Source of the DNA: Pontixanthobacter gangjinensis
GTDB taxonomy: Bacteria > Pseudomonadota > Alphaproteobacteria > Sphingomonadales > Sphingomonadaceae
Direction: 5' to 3'
NCBI RefSeq assembly: GCF_009827545.1
Contig: NZ_WTYS01000001.1
Span: 2,133,772-2,197,771 of the forward strand
DNA: 64,000 bases
Shown: in pieces, positions 35,606 to 45,834 of the stretch
Numbering within the stretch: the stretch's first letter is position 1
Layout: the number at the start of each line of letters is the position of its first letter
Position numbers and translations under genes: made by a program
Notes under the pieces: generated by a model
Told to the model about the DNA's origin: nothing
The model's database searches: none
The model's input: the letters and a program-made list of their open reading frames with translations, nothing else

Positions 35606-36640
35606 GTGAGTACCCTGCCGCTTCCCGTCCTCATTCTCCTTTTCTGCCTTGCCGCTGGCGCGGTGTGGTGGGCTGGGACACGACTGCCGCGTTATGTCGT
35701 CTCACTCAGCGACAAGACCGGCCTTGGTCAGGGGTTCGCGGGAATGCTCGTCCTTGGCGGAATCACTTCTTTACCCGAGCTCGCCACCGCGACTACTGCT
35801 GCGGCAATCGGTGCACCGCTGCTGGCTATGAACGATGTCTTGGGGAGCGCGGCTTTCAATGTTCTGCTTCTCGCAATGGCAGACATGCTTCTTGGCCCAC
35901 GCCCGCTGACATCGGTTGTCGCACGGCCCGTGACCCTGATCCAGGGCGTCTCGGGGATGATGGTACTGGCGCTTATTATCGCCGCCATTACTGCTGACGG
36001 TCGCGCGCCTCTGGCCGCCCCCTACGTCTGGCCGATAATCATATTCTTGGCTGCACTCACTTCTATCCGCATTGCGGACCGGGCCGAGCGCCGTCCAATG
36101 TGGCAGGTGGTCGACCAGCCGGAACGCGCGTTCGCAGAGGCCGCAAAGCACAGTGACATCGGATGGCGTCGCCTGTCGCTCTGGCTCGCGATCTTGGCCC
36201 TGATCATCCTCGCTGCCGGGGCGATCCTCGCCGCCACCGCGACGCAGATTGCGGGACGAACCGGGATAGGCGGGAGCTTAATGGGCTTCCTCTTCGTATC
36301 GGCAGCGACTTCGCTGCCGGAATTCTCAGCCATAATCGGGGCTATCCGAAACAAGCGCTACGAGCTCGCAATCGGCGAGGTATTCGGGTCCAACCTTTTC
36401 AACTTTGCACTAATACTCGTCATCGATCTGGTGTCCTCCGGCGCCCCAATTCTAGAACGGGCGGGCGCATTCGAGGCGATGGCAGCACTGCTCGCGCTGC
36501 TGATGTCGGGGGTGTTCGTGCTCGGCTTGGTTGAGCGCCGTGATCGCACAATTTTTCGAATGGGTGAGGATTCCCTCGCCGTGCTGCTGCTCTACGCAGT
36601 TGGCCTCGCCTTCCTTCTGGGGGTTTCGCCCACCCTCTGA
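35606..36640 (+). CDS. sodium/calcium exchanger-family membrane protein
   Basis: A CaCA-type antiporter with two inverted repeats of about five helices. The alpha-repeat motifs are GGITSLPELATATTAAAIG...NDVLGSAAFNVLLL (about residues 52-95) and SAATSLPEFSAIIGAI...GEVFGSNLFN (about 232-268). Expected to exchange Ca2+ for Na+ or H+ at the inner membrane. The GTG start at 35606 gives a hydrophobic N-terminus immediately; no better ATG exists. It is transcribed away from the UspA-ndvB operon. Confidence 0.88.
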   Translation: MSTLPLPVLILLFCLAAGAVWWAGTRLPRYVVSLSDKTGLGQGFAGMLVLGGITSLPELATATTAAAIGAPLLAMNDVLGSAAFNVLLLAMADMLLGPRPLTSVVARPVTLIQGVSGMMVLALIIAAITADGRAPLAAPYVWPIIIFLAALTSIRIADRAERRPMWQVVDQPERAFAEAAKHSDIGWRRLSLWLAILALIILAAGAILAATATQIAGRTGIGGSLMGFLFVSAATSLPEFSAIIGAIRNKRYELAIGEVFGSNLFNFALILVIDLVSSGAPILERAGAFEAMAALLALLMSGVFVLGLVERRDRTIFRMGEDSLAVLLLYAVGLAFLLGVSPTL

Positions 36641-36665
36641 CCGACTGGGACACTGCTCGCGGAAA

Positions 36666-36682
36666 TAAGGAATGTTGCGTAG
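36666..36682 (+). promoter_or_regulatory. candidate FixJ box (exact) upstream of ABC export operon
   Basis: TAAGGAATGTTGCGTAG matches the island motif exactly. TAGGAT at 36706-36711 would be the -10, placing the transcript start at or very near the ATG 36718, so the ABC gene may be translated from a leaderless mRNA. Confidence 0.6.
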
Positions 36683-36717
36683 CGCACAGGCGGCTTGTTC
36701 CGCCCTAGGATCGGCCC

Positions 36718-37458
36718 ATGCCACTTGCGGTCGAGACCAATCCAGCGCCTGAACGCAACATTGCCTTTATCGGAGAGGCTTTGCGCAAAACGTACCTCAC
36801 CGGCGAAACCGAGGTTCATGCTTTGCGCGGGGTTAATCTCAAAATGTTTTCAGGGGAGATTTTGGTCCTCCTCGGACCCTCCGGTAGCGGCAAATCGACT
36901 TTGCTCAATATCGTCGGCGGGCTCGATCGTCCCACGTCGGGCCGCCTATGGTACAGGGACACGGACCTGACCTCGCTCGACGATGCTGATCTGACCCGCT
37001 TCCGCCGCAAGAATATCGGCTTCATCTTCCAGTTCTACAACCTCATCCCAAGTCTTACGGCGGAAGAGAACGTGCGTCTGGTCACTGATATTTCGGATGA
37101 TCCCATGTCAGCGGCGGAAGCTCTTGATCTTGTCGGCCTTGCCCCTCGTCGTCACCATTTTCCCGCCCAGCTGTCCGGCGGCGAGCAACAGCGCGTCGCG
37201 GTAGCAAGGGCGATCGCGAAACGTCCCGGCGTACTGCTGTGCGACGAACCTACAGGTGCTCTCGACAGCGCGACCGGAGTAAGGGTGCTTGAAACACTGG
37301 CCGCGGCGAACCGCGAACTCGGGACAACGTTGATCCTCATCACCCACAACGCAGGCATTGCCGCCATGGCCGACCGGGTGTTCAACTTCCTCGACGGCCG
37401 GATCGCATCGATTCAAACCAACGAGACACGCATATCCGCCACGGATATGGTCTGGTGA
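36718..37458 (+). CDS. ABC transporter ATP-binding protein, LolD/MacB type
   Basis: ATPase of a lipoprotein/macrolide-type export system. Walker [11 protein letters not shown]-loop [10 protein letters not shown], signature [16 protein letters not shown], Walker [13 protein letters not shown] and the switch His in LILITHN are all present in 246 residues. The stop overlaps the permease start. ATG 36718 is only seven bases beyond a -10-like hexamer, and no ribosome site is evident. Confidence 0.92.
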   Translation: MPLAVETNPAPERNIAFIGEALRKTYLTGETEVHALRGVNLKMFSGEILVLLGPSGSGKSTLLNIVGGLDRPTSGRLWYRDTDLTSLDDADLTRFRRKNIGFIFQFYNLIPSLTAEENVRLVTDISDDPMSAAEALDLVGLAPRRHHFPAQLSGGEQQRVAVARAIAKRPGVLLCDEPTGALDSATGVRVLETLAAANRELGTTLILITHNAGIAAMADRVFNFLDGRIASIQTNETRISATDMVW

Positions 37459-39818
37459 ACGCGCTGAATACCAAGCTTTTACGAGACCTTTGGCGGCTGC
37501 GCGGACAGGCCTTCGCTATCGGGTTGGTGATCGGGGCAGCCATGGCGACTTTCGTCATGGCGATGGGCGTCCATCATTCGCTCACGCAGACCCGCGACGC
37601 CTACTATGACCGCTACCAATATGGTGATGTCTTCGTCAGCATGACCAGGGCACCGCTCAGCGTCGCAGGGCGGGTTGAGGCAATCAAAGGCGTCGCGGTG
37701 GCCGAAGGCCGGATCGAGCAGTTCGCCACACTCGAATTGCCCGGACGGATCGAGCCAATACGTGCGATCATCAATTCGGTGGGCCCCAGCGGCGAAACCA
37801 GACTCAACAATCTGGTCCTGCTGCGCGGACGCGGGCCGGTGGTCGACAATGCCGCCGAGGTGGTAATCGACAAAGCCTTTGCCGACGCCAACGGCATTGA
37901 CCTCGGAGCGCGAATAGACGCGGTCATCTACGGTAGCAGAAGCCGTCTGGAGGTTGTCGGCATAGGGCTCGCGCCGGATTACATCTGGTCGATTGCGCCG
38001 GGCGAACTGGTCCCCGATGCCAGCCGCTTCGGGATATTCTGGATGGGCGAGAAAGCACTTGAGGCAGCTTCGGGCCACACGGGGGCCATCAACTCGCTGT
38101 CGCTAAGACTTCAGCACGGCGCGCGCGAACCGGAGGTCATCCGCCATATTGATACTGTTTTGGCGCAATATGGCGGTACCGGCGCGGTCGGCCGGCAGGA
38201 CCATGTCTCCAATGCCTTCCTCACAAGTGAACTCGACCAGCTTCAGGCGATGACCAAGATCATCCCGCCGATCTTCCTGCTGGTATCTACATTCCTCGTC
38301 TATGTCGTGCTCGGACGCACAATCCGCACCGAGCGAGAGGAAATCGGGCTGATGAAAGCGTTCGGCTACGGCAACGGCGCTATTGGCTGGCACTATCTCA
38401 AATTCGCTATTGCCGTCGCTCTCTTGGGGATAACGATGGGAGCGGCGGTGGGCTGGTGGATGGGTCTGTCAATGACTGAGCAGTATGCTGAGTACTACCG
38501 TTTCCCGTTCCTGTTCTACCAGGTATCGGCCGATGTCTTCGCCACAGGGGCGACTCTAGCGCTCGGTTCGGCAGCCATCGGAGCGATCGGCGGCGTTCGG
38601 GCGGCAGTCTCGCTTACTCCGGCCGTCGCGATGTCGCCTCCACCCCCGCCGGTTTACCGAGCCGGCCTTTTCGAACGCTTGGGCGCTTGGGCCAAGCTGT
38701 CCTCGGTCGGTAACATGATCGTCCGGCACATCGCGCGCTGGCCGGGACGTTCAGCAGTGACGGTTTCCGGGGTCGCGCTTTCGCTCGGCCTGCTCTTCGC
38801 CACGATCCAGTTTATCGACGGCTCTCGCGCCATGTTGGACAATTATTTCTTCCGTGCCCAGCGACAGGACCTATCCGTGGCTTTCATCGAGCCGCAAAAC
38901 GAGAAAATTCTGACGGAGCTGGCTTCATTACCAGGCGTCATGAGAGTCGAAGCTACTCGCGCGGTTCCAGTGTTGCTTCGTAATGGGCCCCGATCCGAAC
39001 GCGTTGCGATCGAGTCTGCCGGAGAATTTGATCGGCTGACCGCACGCGTCGATGCGAACGGTTTCGAGGTAGCCGTTCCCGCATCCGGGCTGATGCTAAG
39101 CCGGTCGCTTGCCGCCAAGTTGGACCTTTCCCCCGGCAACCGAACGCAAGTCACGCTGCTGGGCGGCAGGCAGACCGAAACGACTTTGACCGTCGCCAGC
39201 ATCATCGACGAGTTGATCGGCACACGAGCCTACGCCCGGCCGGAAGCGTTGACGCAGCTAACCCGCGACGGAACCCCCGTGGGTAGCGCCAACTTGCTGA
39301 TCGACCCGCTTTATCGAGACGAGTTGATCGTCGAACTGGGTAATATGCCGCAGGTCCTCGGTTTGACCGAGCGCGATGCGGCCATGCGCCTGTTTGAGGA
39401 AATCATCGAGGAGAACATCATGTCGATGATGGGCTTTTACATCTCCTTTGCTGCGGCTATCGCCGTAGGCGTGGTCTACAACGGCGCGCGAATCCTGTTT
39501 TCAGAGCGTGCCCACGAACTCGCGACCATGCGCGTGCTGGGCTATCATCGCAGCGAGGTCGGCCTTGTCCTGCTGGGAGAACTGGCGCTGCTAGTCGTAA
39601 TCGCCGTGCCGGTAGGATGCCTCACCGGTTACTGGCTCGCGCAGTTGATGGTGACGATGTTCAGCTCGGATCTCTTCCGGCTGCCTTTTGCACCAAACCG
39701 GTCAAGCTACGGTCTCGCCTCTCTAGTGATCCTTGCCGCCGCGAGCGCGACCGCGCTCATCGTCGCCCGGCGAGTGGCGCGGCTCGATATGGTCCGCGTA
39801 TTGAAGGCGCGCGACTGA
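37455..39818 (+). CDS. ABC transporter permease with two FtsX domains
   Basis: A 787-residue inner-membrane permease. It has an N-terminal helix, a large extracytoplasmic domain, a first FtsX helical block (about residues 265-385, with [26 protein letters not shown]), a second start helix near 430, another periplasmic domain and a final FtsX block (about 655-780, [23 protein letters not shown]). The double-FtsX layout is typical of heterologous export permeases. The gene overlaps both neighbours by four bases or fewer, so ATPase, permease and adaptor form one unit. The cargo is unknown. Confidence 0.9.
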   Translation: MNALNTKLLRDLWRLRGQAFAIGLVIGAAMATFVMAMGVHHSLTQTRDAYYDRYQYGDVFVSMTRAPLSVAGRVEAIKGVAVAEGRIEQFATLELPGRIEPIRAIINSVGPSGETRLNNLVLLRGRGPVVDNAAEVVIDKAFADANGIDLGARIDAVIYGSRSRLEVVGIGLAPDYIWSIAPGELVPDASRFGIFWMGEKALEAASGHTGAINSLSLRLQHGAREPEVIRHIDTVLAQYGGTGAVGRQDHVSNAFLTSELDQLQAMTKIIPPIFLLVSTFLVYVVLGRTIRTEREEIGLMKAFGYGNGAIGWHYLKFAIAVALLGITMGAAVGWWMGLSMTEQYAEYYRFPFLFYQVSADVFATGATLALGSAAIGAIGGVRAAVSLTPAVAMSPPPPPVYRAGLFERLGAWAKLSSVGNMIVRHIARWPGRSAVTVSGVALSLGLLFATIQFIDGSRAMLDNYFFRAQRQDLSVAFIEPQNEKILTELASLPGVMRVEATRAVPVLLRNGPRSERVAIESAGEFDRLTARVDANGFEVAVPASGLMLSRSLAAKLDLSPGNRTQVTLLGGRQTETTLTVASIIDELIGTRAYARPEALTQLTRDGTPVGSANLLIDPLYRDELIVELGNMPQVLGLTERDAAMRLFEEIIEENIMSMMGFYISFAAAIAVGVVYNGARILFSERAHELATMRVLGYHRSEVGLVLLGELALLVVIAVPVGCLTGYWLAQLMVTMFSSDLFRLPFAPNRSSYGLASLVILAAASATALIVARRVARLDMVRVLKARD

Positions 39819-40984
39819 TGTGGGAGCGGATCAAGAGCTGGCGTTGGGCCATTGTAATAGCGATGCTGCTTATGGGCGGTCTCGCTTATAGCTTCTGGCC
39901 GGAAGCGGAGGCGGTCGATCTCGGAACCGTAAGTAAGGGATCCATGGAAGTCGGCCTAACCGATGACGGGGTTACGCGCGTGCACGAACTTTACACAGTG
40001 ACTGCCCCGGTGACGGGCTATCTGACCCGCATTGAGCTCGAACCAGGAGATCAGGTCATCGCCGGCCGGACAGTCATCGCCCGCATGGCTGGCATTCCCT
40101 CGCAGCCGCTCGACCAACGCAGCCGAGTGGAGATTGGCAACGCTATCGTGGCGTCAAAGGCGGGCGAGGCCAGCGCTTCTGCGGCACTGAAGCTCGCGGA
40201 AGCCGATCTGGGACGCGCTGAAGCGCTGGCGGAACGCGGTTTTCTGTCCAGAGCTGATCTCGATGCGCGACGGGCTGCCGCCTCCTCGGCTCGCAGCGAA
40301 GTCGCCCGCAATCGCGCCGAAACGCGTCGTCTGCGTAGCCTGCTGACCGAACCCGCTGCCTCCGGCACGCCATCGGGTGGTGCGATCGCTGTCCGCTCGC
40401 CGGAAAGCGGCGTCGTTCTGAGAAGGCTTGTCGAGAGTGAAGGCGTAGTGGGACAGGGAGCGGCACTCGTCGAGATCGGTGATCCGGCGCGTATCGAAGT
40501 TGTCGCCGATCTTCTGTCTCGCGAGGCAGCACAGATAGCACCAGGGTATGCCGTCAAGATCACCCGCTGGGGTGGCGAAGGCGCCCTGCCCGGCCGGGTA
40601 CGCCGCATCGAACCTTTCGGCCAGCTGAAGATTTCCGCGCTGGGGATCGAGGAGCAGCGTGTCAATGTCATCATCGACTTCGCGCCGGAGGCTGCGGAGC
40701 AAATTGCGCGGCTCGGCCATGGTTATCAGGTCGACGCCACCGTCATCCTTTGGCAAAGCCCCGATGTCTTGCGGGTACCGGTCGGAGCACTATTTCGCGG
40801 CAACGACGGGAGCTGGCAGGTGTTCGTCGAGGAAGGTGGCAGGGCGCACCTGCGCGCCATCTCGATTGGTCAACTGAACGAGGATTTCGGCGAGGTGCTC
40901 GAGGGACTCGAACCTAATCAGCAGGTCGTGCTAAACCCATCGGGCAATATAGAGGACGGCACGAAGATTGCGACCAGGGACTAG
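39818..40984 (+). CDS. HlyD/MacA-type periplasmic adaptor
   Basis: The membrane-fusion protein of the ABC system. ATG 39818 overlaps the permease stop (TGATG) and gives one N-terminal helix (AIVIAMLLMGGLAYSFW). It is followed by the lipoyl-like half (LYTVTAPVTGYLTRIELEPGDQV), an alpha-helical hairpin of about 90 residues rich in Ala/Arg/Glu (coiled coil), the second lipoyl half (VRSPESGVVLRRLVESEGVVGQG) and a beta-barrel domain. No outer-membrane channel gene is adjacent. It ends overlapping the convergent stop of the next gene. Confidence 0.9.
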   Translation: MWERIKSWRWAIVIAMLLMGGLAYSFWPEAEAVDLGTVSKGSMEVGLTDDGVTRVHELYTVTAPVTGYLTRIELEPGDQVIAGRTVIARMAGIPSQPLDQRSRVEIGNAIVASKAGEASASAALKLAEADLGRAEALAERGFLSRADLDARRAAASSARSEVARNRAETRRLRSLLTEPAASGTPSGGAIAVRSPESGVVLRRLVESEGVVGQGAALVEIGDPARIEVVADLLSREAAQIAPGYAVKITRWGGEGALPGRVRRIEPFGQLKISALGIEEQRVNVIIDFAPEAAEQIARLGHGYQVDATVILWQSPDVLRVPVGALFRGNDGSWQVFVEEGGRAHLRAISIGQLNEDFGEVLEGLEPNQQVVLNPSGNIEDGTKIATRD

Positions 40985-41571
40985 CGGTCACCGGGGTAGA
41001 CCACACGCGGCCCAATCCGCTCGATCACCTCGCGCGCATCGAAAGCCCGCAGATTTCCATTTGGAAGGGGTCCGTCGCCTAGCCGGATTTCGGCAATGGC
41101 CTCAAACCGTTCGACCTCGCGGATGTCGACGTGGTCGGTCCAGAAGGAATGACCGTAGTAAGGATACCAGGGGCGCCAGCCGCGCCGGTCGTGATAGCGC
41201 CAGTAGGGTCGCCAATAGCCATAGTAGCTATGAAACCAGGGATCGTAGAGTGGGTCGCGTCGCGCTGTTCTCTCGACATCATGTTCCACCAGCCGGTCCT
41301 CGATGACGAACCATGTATGCCCCTGCTCAAGCGTCAATTCAGCGGCGCGAAACAAGAGGTAGCTTTCCACTTGCTCGCGTGAGGTCAGCGAATTGCCCAC
41401 AAAGGAAACACGGAAACGGTTCTCGCTGAGCTGCTCGTCACTATAACCGCCGGCAATTCGATTGGCGGATGAAACAGGCTGGTAAGGTGTGCTGCTAGAA
41501 ACACAGGCGGTCGTCACCAGCAAGCTGGCCGCAAGGACTGCCAGTGCAGCTTTTCGAGAATTTTGGCGCAT
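40981..41571 (-). CDS. putative lipoprotein (CC0125/CC1285-like)
   Basis: ATG 41571 with GGGAG upstream gives 196 residues. The signal sequence ends in a lipobox (LLVTTAC), so the protein is probably anchored in an outer or inner membrane leaflet. After the ENRFRVSFVGNSLTSREQVESYLLFRAAEL region comes a strikingly Tyr/Trp/Pro/His-rich stretch (residues about 105-140) and a conserved EIRLGDGPLP end. It resembles a lipoprotein family first noted in Caulobacter; the function is unknown. It lies 53 bases after the ATPase on the same strand. Confidence 0.65.
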   Translation of the reverse strand: MRQNSRKAALAVLAASLLVTTACVSSSTPYQPVSSANRIAGGYSDEQLSENRFRVSFVGNSLTSREQVESYLLFRAAELTLEQGHTWFVIEDRLVEHDVERTARRDPLYDPWFHSYYGYWRPYWRYHDRRGWRPWYPYYGHSFWTDHVDIREVERFEAIAEIRLGDGPLPNGNLRAFDAREVIERIGPRVVYPGDR

Positions 41572-41624
41572 CGCAGTTCTCCCAAAGGAATGGACATCGG
41601 CGCATTGTCGGCATCGCTCACGGG

Positions 41625-44309
41625 TCACTCCATAAGTAATGTTCCGTTGGCCGGCGCAGGCGCTCTGCGCCCGAGCCACCATTTCGCAGCCTCGGTTGCC
41701 AAAAGCACGGCCAGAGCGGCAGCTAAACTCTGCATTGCCACGTCGATCCCGATTGGGCTGACGCCAAGTAAATGCTGCGTCAGCGGCAATTGCTGTGCGG
41801 CAAGGTGCAGAAGCAGGGCCATACTTAACCCTGCGAACAGCCAGCCGTTCTCGGGCGGATGCCATCGCCAGAATGGCAGATGCAGGTTTCGCACGCTCAG
41901 GAGAAAGGCGTTCTGGAAAATGACGACCAGAAACAGGACCGCATTTCGGGCTTCGTCCACGCTTTCACCCGCCGCGAGATGTTCCGCCATCATCCAGACC
42001 GCTACCAAAGTCATGACCAATGTTCCGGGCAACATCAGAACAAGAGCATCTCGATCGATCAGTGCGGACAGCTTGCTCCTGGGCACCTGTCGCAGTTCGT
42101 CGCCCTCGCCCTTGCCGAAGCCCAGCGTCACATCCTGCAAGCCATTGGTAACAAGGTTGAGCCAGAGGAGCTGGACCGGAGTGAGTGGCATCGGTAGGCC
42201 GGCGGAAAGCGCTGCGATGAACATAAGAATTTCGGCTAAGCCAGTTGCCAACATGAAGATCACGATCTTGCGAATATTGAGGAAGGTCACCCGTCCCTCT
42301 TCAATCCCCGCAAGGATAGTCGCAAAATTGTCGTCGGCGATGACCAAGTCTGAAGCCGCCCGGGCCACGTCCGTTCCGCCCTTTCCCATCGCAACGCCAA
42401 TGTCTGCTGCGTGCAAGGCCGGTCCATCGTTCACACCATCACCGGTGACCGCCACGATATGCCCGCTGCGCTGCAAAGCAGTAACGATGGCGAGCTTCTG
42501 CGCCGGTTCGATCCGGGCAAAGATTTCTGCCTTCCCGACCGCCTCGATGAAAGACTGGCTTCCCTCCTGAAGACGGGCAAGATCGGACCCCGTGATGACG
42601 TGTTCGTCGCGCTCTTCGAGGCCCAGCTGCCGCGCAATCGCCAACGCTGTGGTAGGATGGTCTCCGGTTATCATCCGAACGGATATCCCCGCCTCGCGGC
42701 ACTTCGCGATCGCCTCAACCACGCCAAATCGTAAAGGGTCGGACAAGCCCACAAAGCCGAGCAGCCGAAGCCCGTGCAGGCGGCTGGAGATGGGGCCAGA
42801 ACTGCACGAAGATCGTGCATCCGCCAGCACCAGCACGCGGTATCCATCGCGCGCAATCTGCTCGGCAAGTTCCAAAGCATCATCTGGAAGGTCGGAGCAC
42901 ATCGCGAGAACCGTCTCGGGTGCTCCCTTCACTACGAGACGACTGCCGTCGGGCAAATCAGCTTCGACGGCCGCAAATTTGGCGACCGGTTCATAGGGCA
43001 CGATGGCAAGGCGTTCGATACCGAGCAATTCCTCCGGGTCATTGCCCGTTTCGTGCGCAAGATCGAGAAGGGCAATATCGACGGCATCGCCGACCGGGCT
43101 GCCCGTGTCGGTTAGATGCGCTTCATTGCAGATGGCCGCAGCAGAGCCAATTTCGGCAAGAATTTTCCGGCGCGACCCGTCCAGCCATTGATCGCGATTT
43201 ACAGCCGTTCCGTCGGGCAGCATAACCCGATTGACCGTCAGCCGGTTGAGGGTCAGGGTCCCGGTCTTGTCGGTTGCGATTAGTGTGCAAGAGCCGAGAC
43301 CTTCGACCGCTGGAAGCGCGCGTACGATGACATTGCGATCGGCCATGCGACTCGCGGCGGCGGACAAGGCAACTGTGACCGCGATTGGTAGCCCTTCGGG
43401 AATCGCGGCAACGGCAAGCGCGATCGCAAGCAGCACGATGTCGCGCCACCCTTCTCCCTGCAACGCAAGCAACAGCGCAAGCACTAGGATCAGAGACACG
43501 GTCGCCAGGGCAATGCGACGTGCAAGTCTCGCCATCCGCCTGACCAAAGGGGTCTCGACTGCGCTGCGAGCGCTGTCGGAGAGCATCGATCCGATTCCGG
43601 CGAGCAAGGTTGCTCCTCCTGTGGCGGCGACGACACCCGATCCACGCCCCTCAACGACGATCGTACCGGCGTGGGCAATGTTCCGCCGATCGCCAGCAAC
43701 TGTCTCAGCGTCGAGGACGAGAGCCGCGTCCTTCAAGACAGGCATGGATTCACCAGTAAGGGAGCTTTCGTCGATATGGAGGCCGTGAGTGTCCACCAGG
43801 CGCAGGTCAGCAGTCACCTTCATCCCGCTTTCCAGCTCGACGATATCTCCGGCCACGACCTCGACGGCAGGGATTTCCTGTATCATTCCATCTCGCCTGA
43901 CCCGGGCGACCTGTGGGACCAGATCGCGCAAGGCCCGCGCCCCCGCGTCGGCCTTAAACTCCTGATAGCTTCCGACCAGCGCATTCGAGAGCAGGACCCC
44001 GAAAATGAAAAGCGCGTCCCACCGGTCTCCGATAGCAAGTGAGAGGACGCCCGCGAAGACAAGGAGATAGATCAATGGGCTGGCAAACTGTCGCAGGAAG
44101 ATGGCCAAGGGCCCTACTCGGTTCGGATGGGGAAGTACGTTTGGTCCGCCGGTCGCAAGGCGCTGTTCCGCTTCGGCGTGACTGAGTCCGCTATGCGCTG
44201 AGCCAAGCTTTGCAAGCGCGTCTATCGCATCGACTGCATGCCAGCCCCCCTCAATGGGTGGGGCCTCAAGCGGGATGGCAGATTTTTTCGACAAGCAGCT
44301 CACATGCAT
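41625..44309 (-). CDS. P2-type cation-transporting ATPase (CtpF/PacL-like)
   Basis: A calcium/cation pump of about 894 residues. N-terminal cation-ATPase domain (residues 15-80, GLSHAEAEQRLATGGPNVLP), phosphorylation motif DKTGTLTLNR (about 347), the helix-4 motif AIPEGLPIAV, hinge VTGDGVNDGPAL and a ten-helix membrane layout are visible. Family members move Ca2+, Mn2+ or Na+. CtpF, its mycobacterial counterpart, belongs to the DosR regulon. ATG 44309 (MHVSCLSKKS) overlaps the upstream gene by about 44 bases; nearby GTG or TTG starts are possible. Confidence 0.9.
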   Translation of the reverse strand: MHVSCLSKKSAIPLEAPPIEGGWHAVDAIDALAKLGSAHSGLSHAEAEQRLATGGPNVLPHPNRVGPLAIFLRQFASPLIYLLVFAGVLSLAIGDRWDALFIFGVLLSNALVGSYQEFKADAGARALRDLVPQVARVRRDGMIQEIPAVEVVAGDIVELESGMKVTADLRLVDTHGLHIDESSLTGESMPVLKDAALVLDAETVAGDRRNIAHAGTIVVEGRGSGVVAATGGATLLAGIGSMLSDSARSAVETPLVRRMARLARRIALATVSLILVLALLLALQGEGWRDIVLLAIALAVAAIPEGLPIAVTVALSAAASRMADRNVIVRALPAVEGLGSCTLIATDKTGTLTLNRLTVNRVMLPDGTAVNRDQWLDGSRRKILAEIGSAAAICNEAHLTDTGSPVGDAVDIALLDLAHETGNDPEELLGIERLAIVPYEPVAKFAAVEADLPDGSRLVVKGAPETVLAMCSDLPDDALELAEQIARDGYRVLVLADARSSCSSGPISSRLHGLRLLGFVGLSDPLRFGVVEAIAKCREAGISVRMITGDHPTTALAIARQLGLEERDEHVITGSDLARLQEGSQSFIEAVGKAEIFARIEPAQKLAIVTALQRSGHIVAVTGDGVNDGPALHAADIGVAMGKGGTDVARAASDLVIADDNFATILAGIEEGRVTFLNIRKIVIFMLATGLAEILMFIAALSAGLPMPLTPVQLLWLNLVTNGLQDVTLGFGKGEGDELRQVPRSKLSALIDRDALVLMLPGTLVMTLVAVWMMAEHLAAGESVDEARNAVLFLVVIFQNAFLLSVRNLHLPFWRWHPPENGWLFAGLSMALLLHLAAQQLPLTQHLLGVSPIGIDVAMQSLAAALAVLLATEAAKWWLGRRAPAPANGTLLME

Positions 44310-44772
44310 CGCCCGGACCCATCTTGATCGAAGGACCCATTTTACGCTCAAGATACAACGCGTCGGCCTGGCAGAAACTCTGGACAGAAAATATCCTGCC
44401 CAACCCCATTGCCTGCGCGTAAGATGTTGCATGGCCCAGCCAGGACCAGCCGACACCCTTCTTCTTGGCATCCGTACGGGTGCAGACGGCAAACTCGGCG
44501 GAGTTGAACTCGGCTTTCGTGACCAGCATGGCCGTGACAAGAATTTTACTGGTATCCTGATCTAGCGCGAGCACATCGATGGTCTGATCACCGTTATCGC
44601 GCGGCATCGCCCAGGTCCGATCCTCTATAGAGGCCGACAGGATCATCAATTTCGAACCTTCCAGCGCTTCGACGTTCCGGTTCCGGTCCTTCTTGACCTC
44701 TCCATTCGAAAAGCGCCGTGCCGCAGTTGCACTAACATTATGTCTGGTCAGCAATGCAGGCACGTCTTTCAT
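44266..44772 (-). CDS. GNAT-like acetyltransferase-domain protein
   Basis: A 168-residue protein. The second half (TAMLVTKAEFNSAEFAVCTRTDAKKKGVGWSWLGH...) follows the GNAT pattern, with a degenerate acetyl-CoA motif (KKKGVGWSW instead of the usual R/Q-x-x-G-x-G/A), as in the GNAT modules attached to protein acyl-CoA ligases. The N-terminal part is not recognised. It heads the operon with the cation ATPase, whose start overlaps its 3' end, and has an exact FixJ box upstream on the minus strand. Confidence 0.6.
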   Translation of the reverse strand: MKDVPALLTRHNVSATAARRFSNGEVKKDRNRNVEALEGSKLMILSASIEDRTWAMPRDNGDQTIDVLALDQDTSKILVTAMLVTKAEFNSAEFAVCTRTDAKKKGVGWSWLGHATSYAQAMGLGRIFSVQSFCQADALYLERKMGPSIKMGPGDACELLVEKICHPA

Positions 44773-44826
44773 CGTCTGCCACCTCGTTTGGAATGCGCAG
44801 GCTGCTCAGCCATGAGGCGTACGACC

Positions 44827-44843
44827 ATCCGTAAATGCCCTAG
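44827..44843 (-). promoter_or_regulatory. candidate FixJ box (exact) upstream of GNAT-ATPase operon
   Basis: On the minus strand CTAGGGCATTTACGGAT matches the island motif exactly and lies 55 bases before ATG 44772. It is half of a divergent pair with 44893-44909. Confidence 0.6.
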
Positions 44844-44892
44844 GTCCGCGCCCAAAACTTACTCACTGCGACTTGATCTCTACGGAGAGGGT

Positions 44893-44909
44893 TAAGGGAC
44901 ATTCCGGAT
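44893..44909 (+). promoter_or_regulatory. FixJ-like box (one mismatch) upstream of the ABC ATPase
   Basis: TAAGGGACATTCCGGAT differs from the motif only at the purine position. The ATG at 44908 lies inside it, which argues that the true start of the following gene is further downstream. Confidence 0.5.
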
Positions 44910-45060
44910 GCCTAAGCGACTGCGGCTCGTGATGATGGGACAGGCTCGCTATCTCCCCAATCGTCGAGAGCTGGCTGAGCATGCCAACCCATCGGGTCCC
45001 AAGGGAATGGATCGCCAAGTGAAACAGCGCATTGCAGATCCTGTCATCGAGACCCCTTGC

Positions 45061-45810
45061 ATGGACAACACAAGCGCAAACGAACTGGCTAAGCCTAAAC
45101 TTCTGCAGGTCGTCGACATTTTCAAGGTTCTGGGCAAGCGCTCCGTCTTAAACGGCTTGTCCTTATCAGTTTGCGAAGGCGAAATTCTCGGATTGTTCGG
45201 TCCCGACGGTGCGGGGAAGACGATTTCTCTTCAATGCATACTCGGCTTAATAATGGCTGACCGGGGTCGGGTCATTCTCCAAGGACAGGACGTTACACCG
45301 CTGCCTTTTTACCGCCGGGCACTTCTCGGAATGGGATACCTGCCTCAGCAGCCGTCCATTTTCAGAGGTTTGACAGTGGCTCAAAATATTATGGCGATGA
45401 TCGAGATTGTAGAACCCAATTCTCTGATGCGGGGCACACGCCTCGACCGGTTACTCGCTGATCTCGGGATCGCGCATTTGCGAGACACGCGCGCCACCGC
45501 TTTATCGGGAGGAGAACGGAGACGCTGCGAGATCGCGCGGTCACTTGCTCTGGAACCCGTCATCATGATGCTCGACGAGCCCTTCGCAGGAATCGATCCG
45601 CTCACCATAGAAAGCATCAAGCATTTGATCCTTGCCATGAAGAGACGGGGCATTGCGGTGTTGGTGACAGATCAGAACGTCGCCGTGATGATGGAACTGA
45701 TCGATCGCGCCTGCGTAATCGACGAAGGAACGCCGATCTTCGAGGGATCGCCACAAGAAATGTTGCATAGCCCAATGGTGATCGAGCATTATCTCGGCCT
45801 CGGTAATTGA
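45061..45810 (+). CDS. LptB-like ABC ATP-binding protein (orphan)
   Basis: An ABC ATPase of about 249 residues resembling LptB, the cytoplasmic ATPase of LPS export. Walker A is GPDGAGKTIS, where Asp replaces the usual Asn and the second Thr is Ile. Signature LSGGERRRCEIARSLA, Walker B IMMLDEPFAGIDP and the VTDQNVAVMM switch are intact. No permease is nearby and a housekeeping lptB is presumably elsewhere, so this is a stress-linked paralogue. The frame is open from ATG 44908, but that codon sits inside a promoter-like box, so ATG 45061 (or 45006) is preferred. Confidence 0.8.
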   Translation: MDNTSANELAKPKLLQVVDIFKVLGKRSVLNGLSLSVCEGEILGLFGPDGAGKTISLQCILGLIMADRGRVILQGQDVTPLPFYRRALLGMGYLPQQPSIFRGLTVAQNIMAMIEIVEPNSLMRGTRLDRLLADLGIAHLRDTRATALSGGERRRCEIARSLALEPVIMMLDEPFAGIDPLTIESIKHLILAMKRRGIAVLVTDQNVAVMMELIDRACVIDEGTPIFEGSPQEMLHSPMVIEHYLGLGN

Positions 45811-45834
45811 ATGTGGTCCAATCGCTCAGATCGA

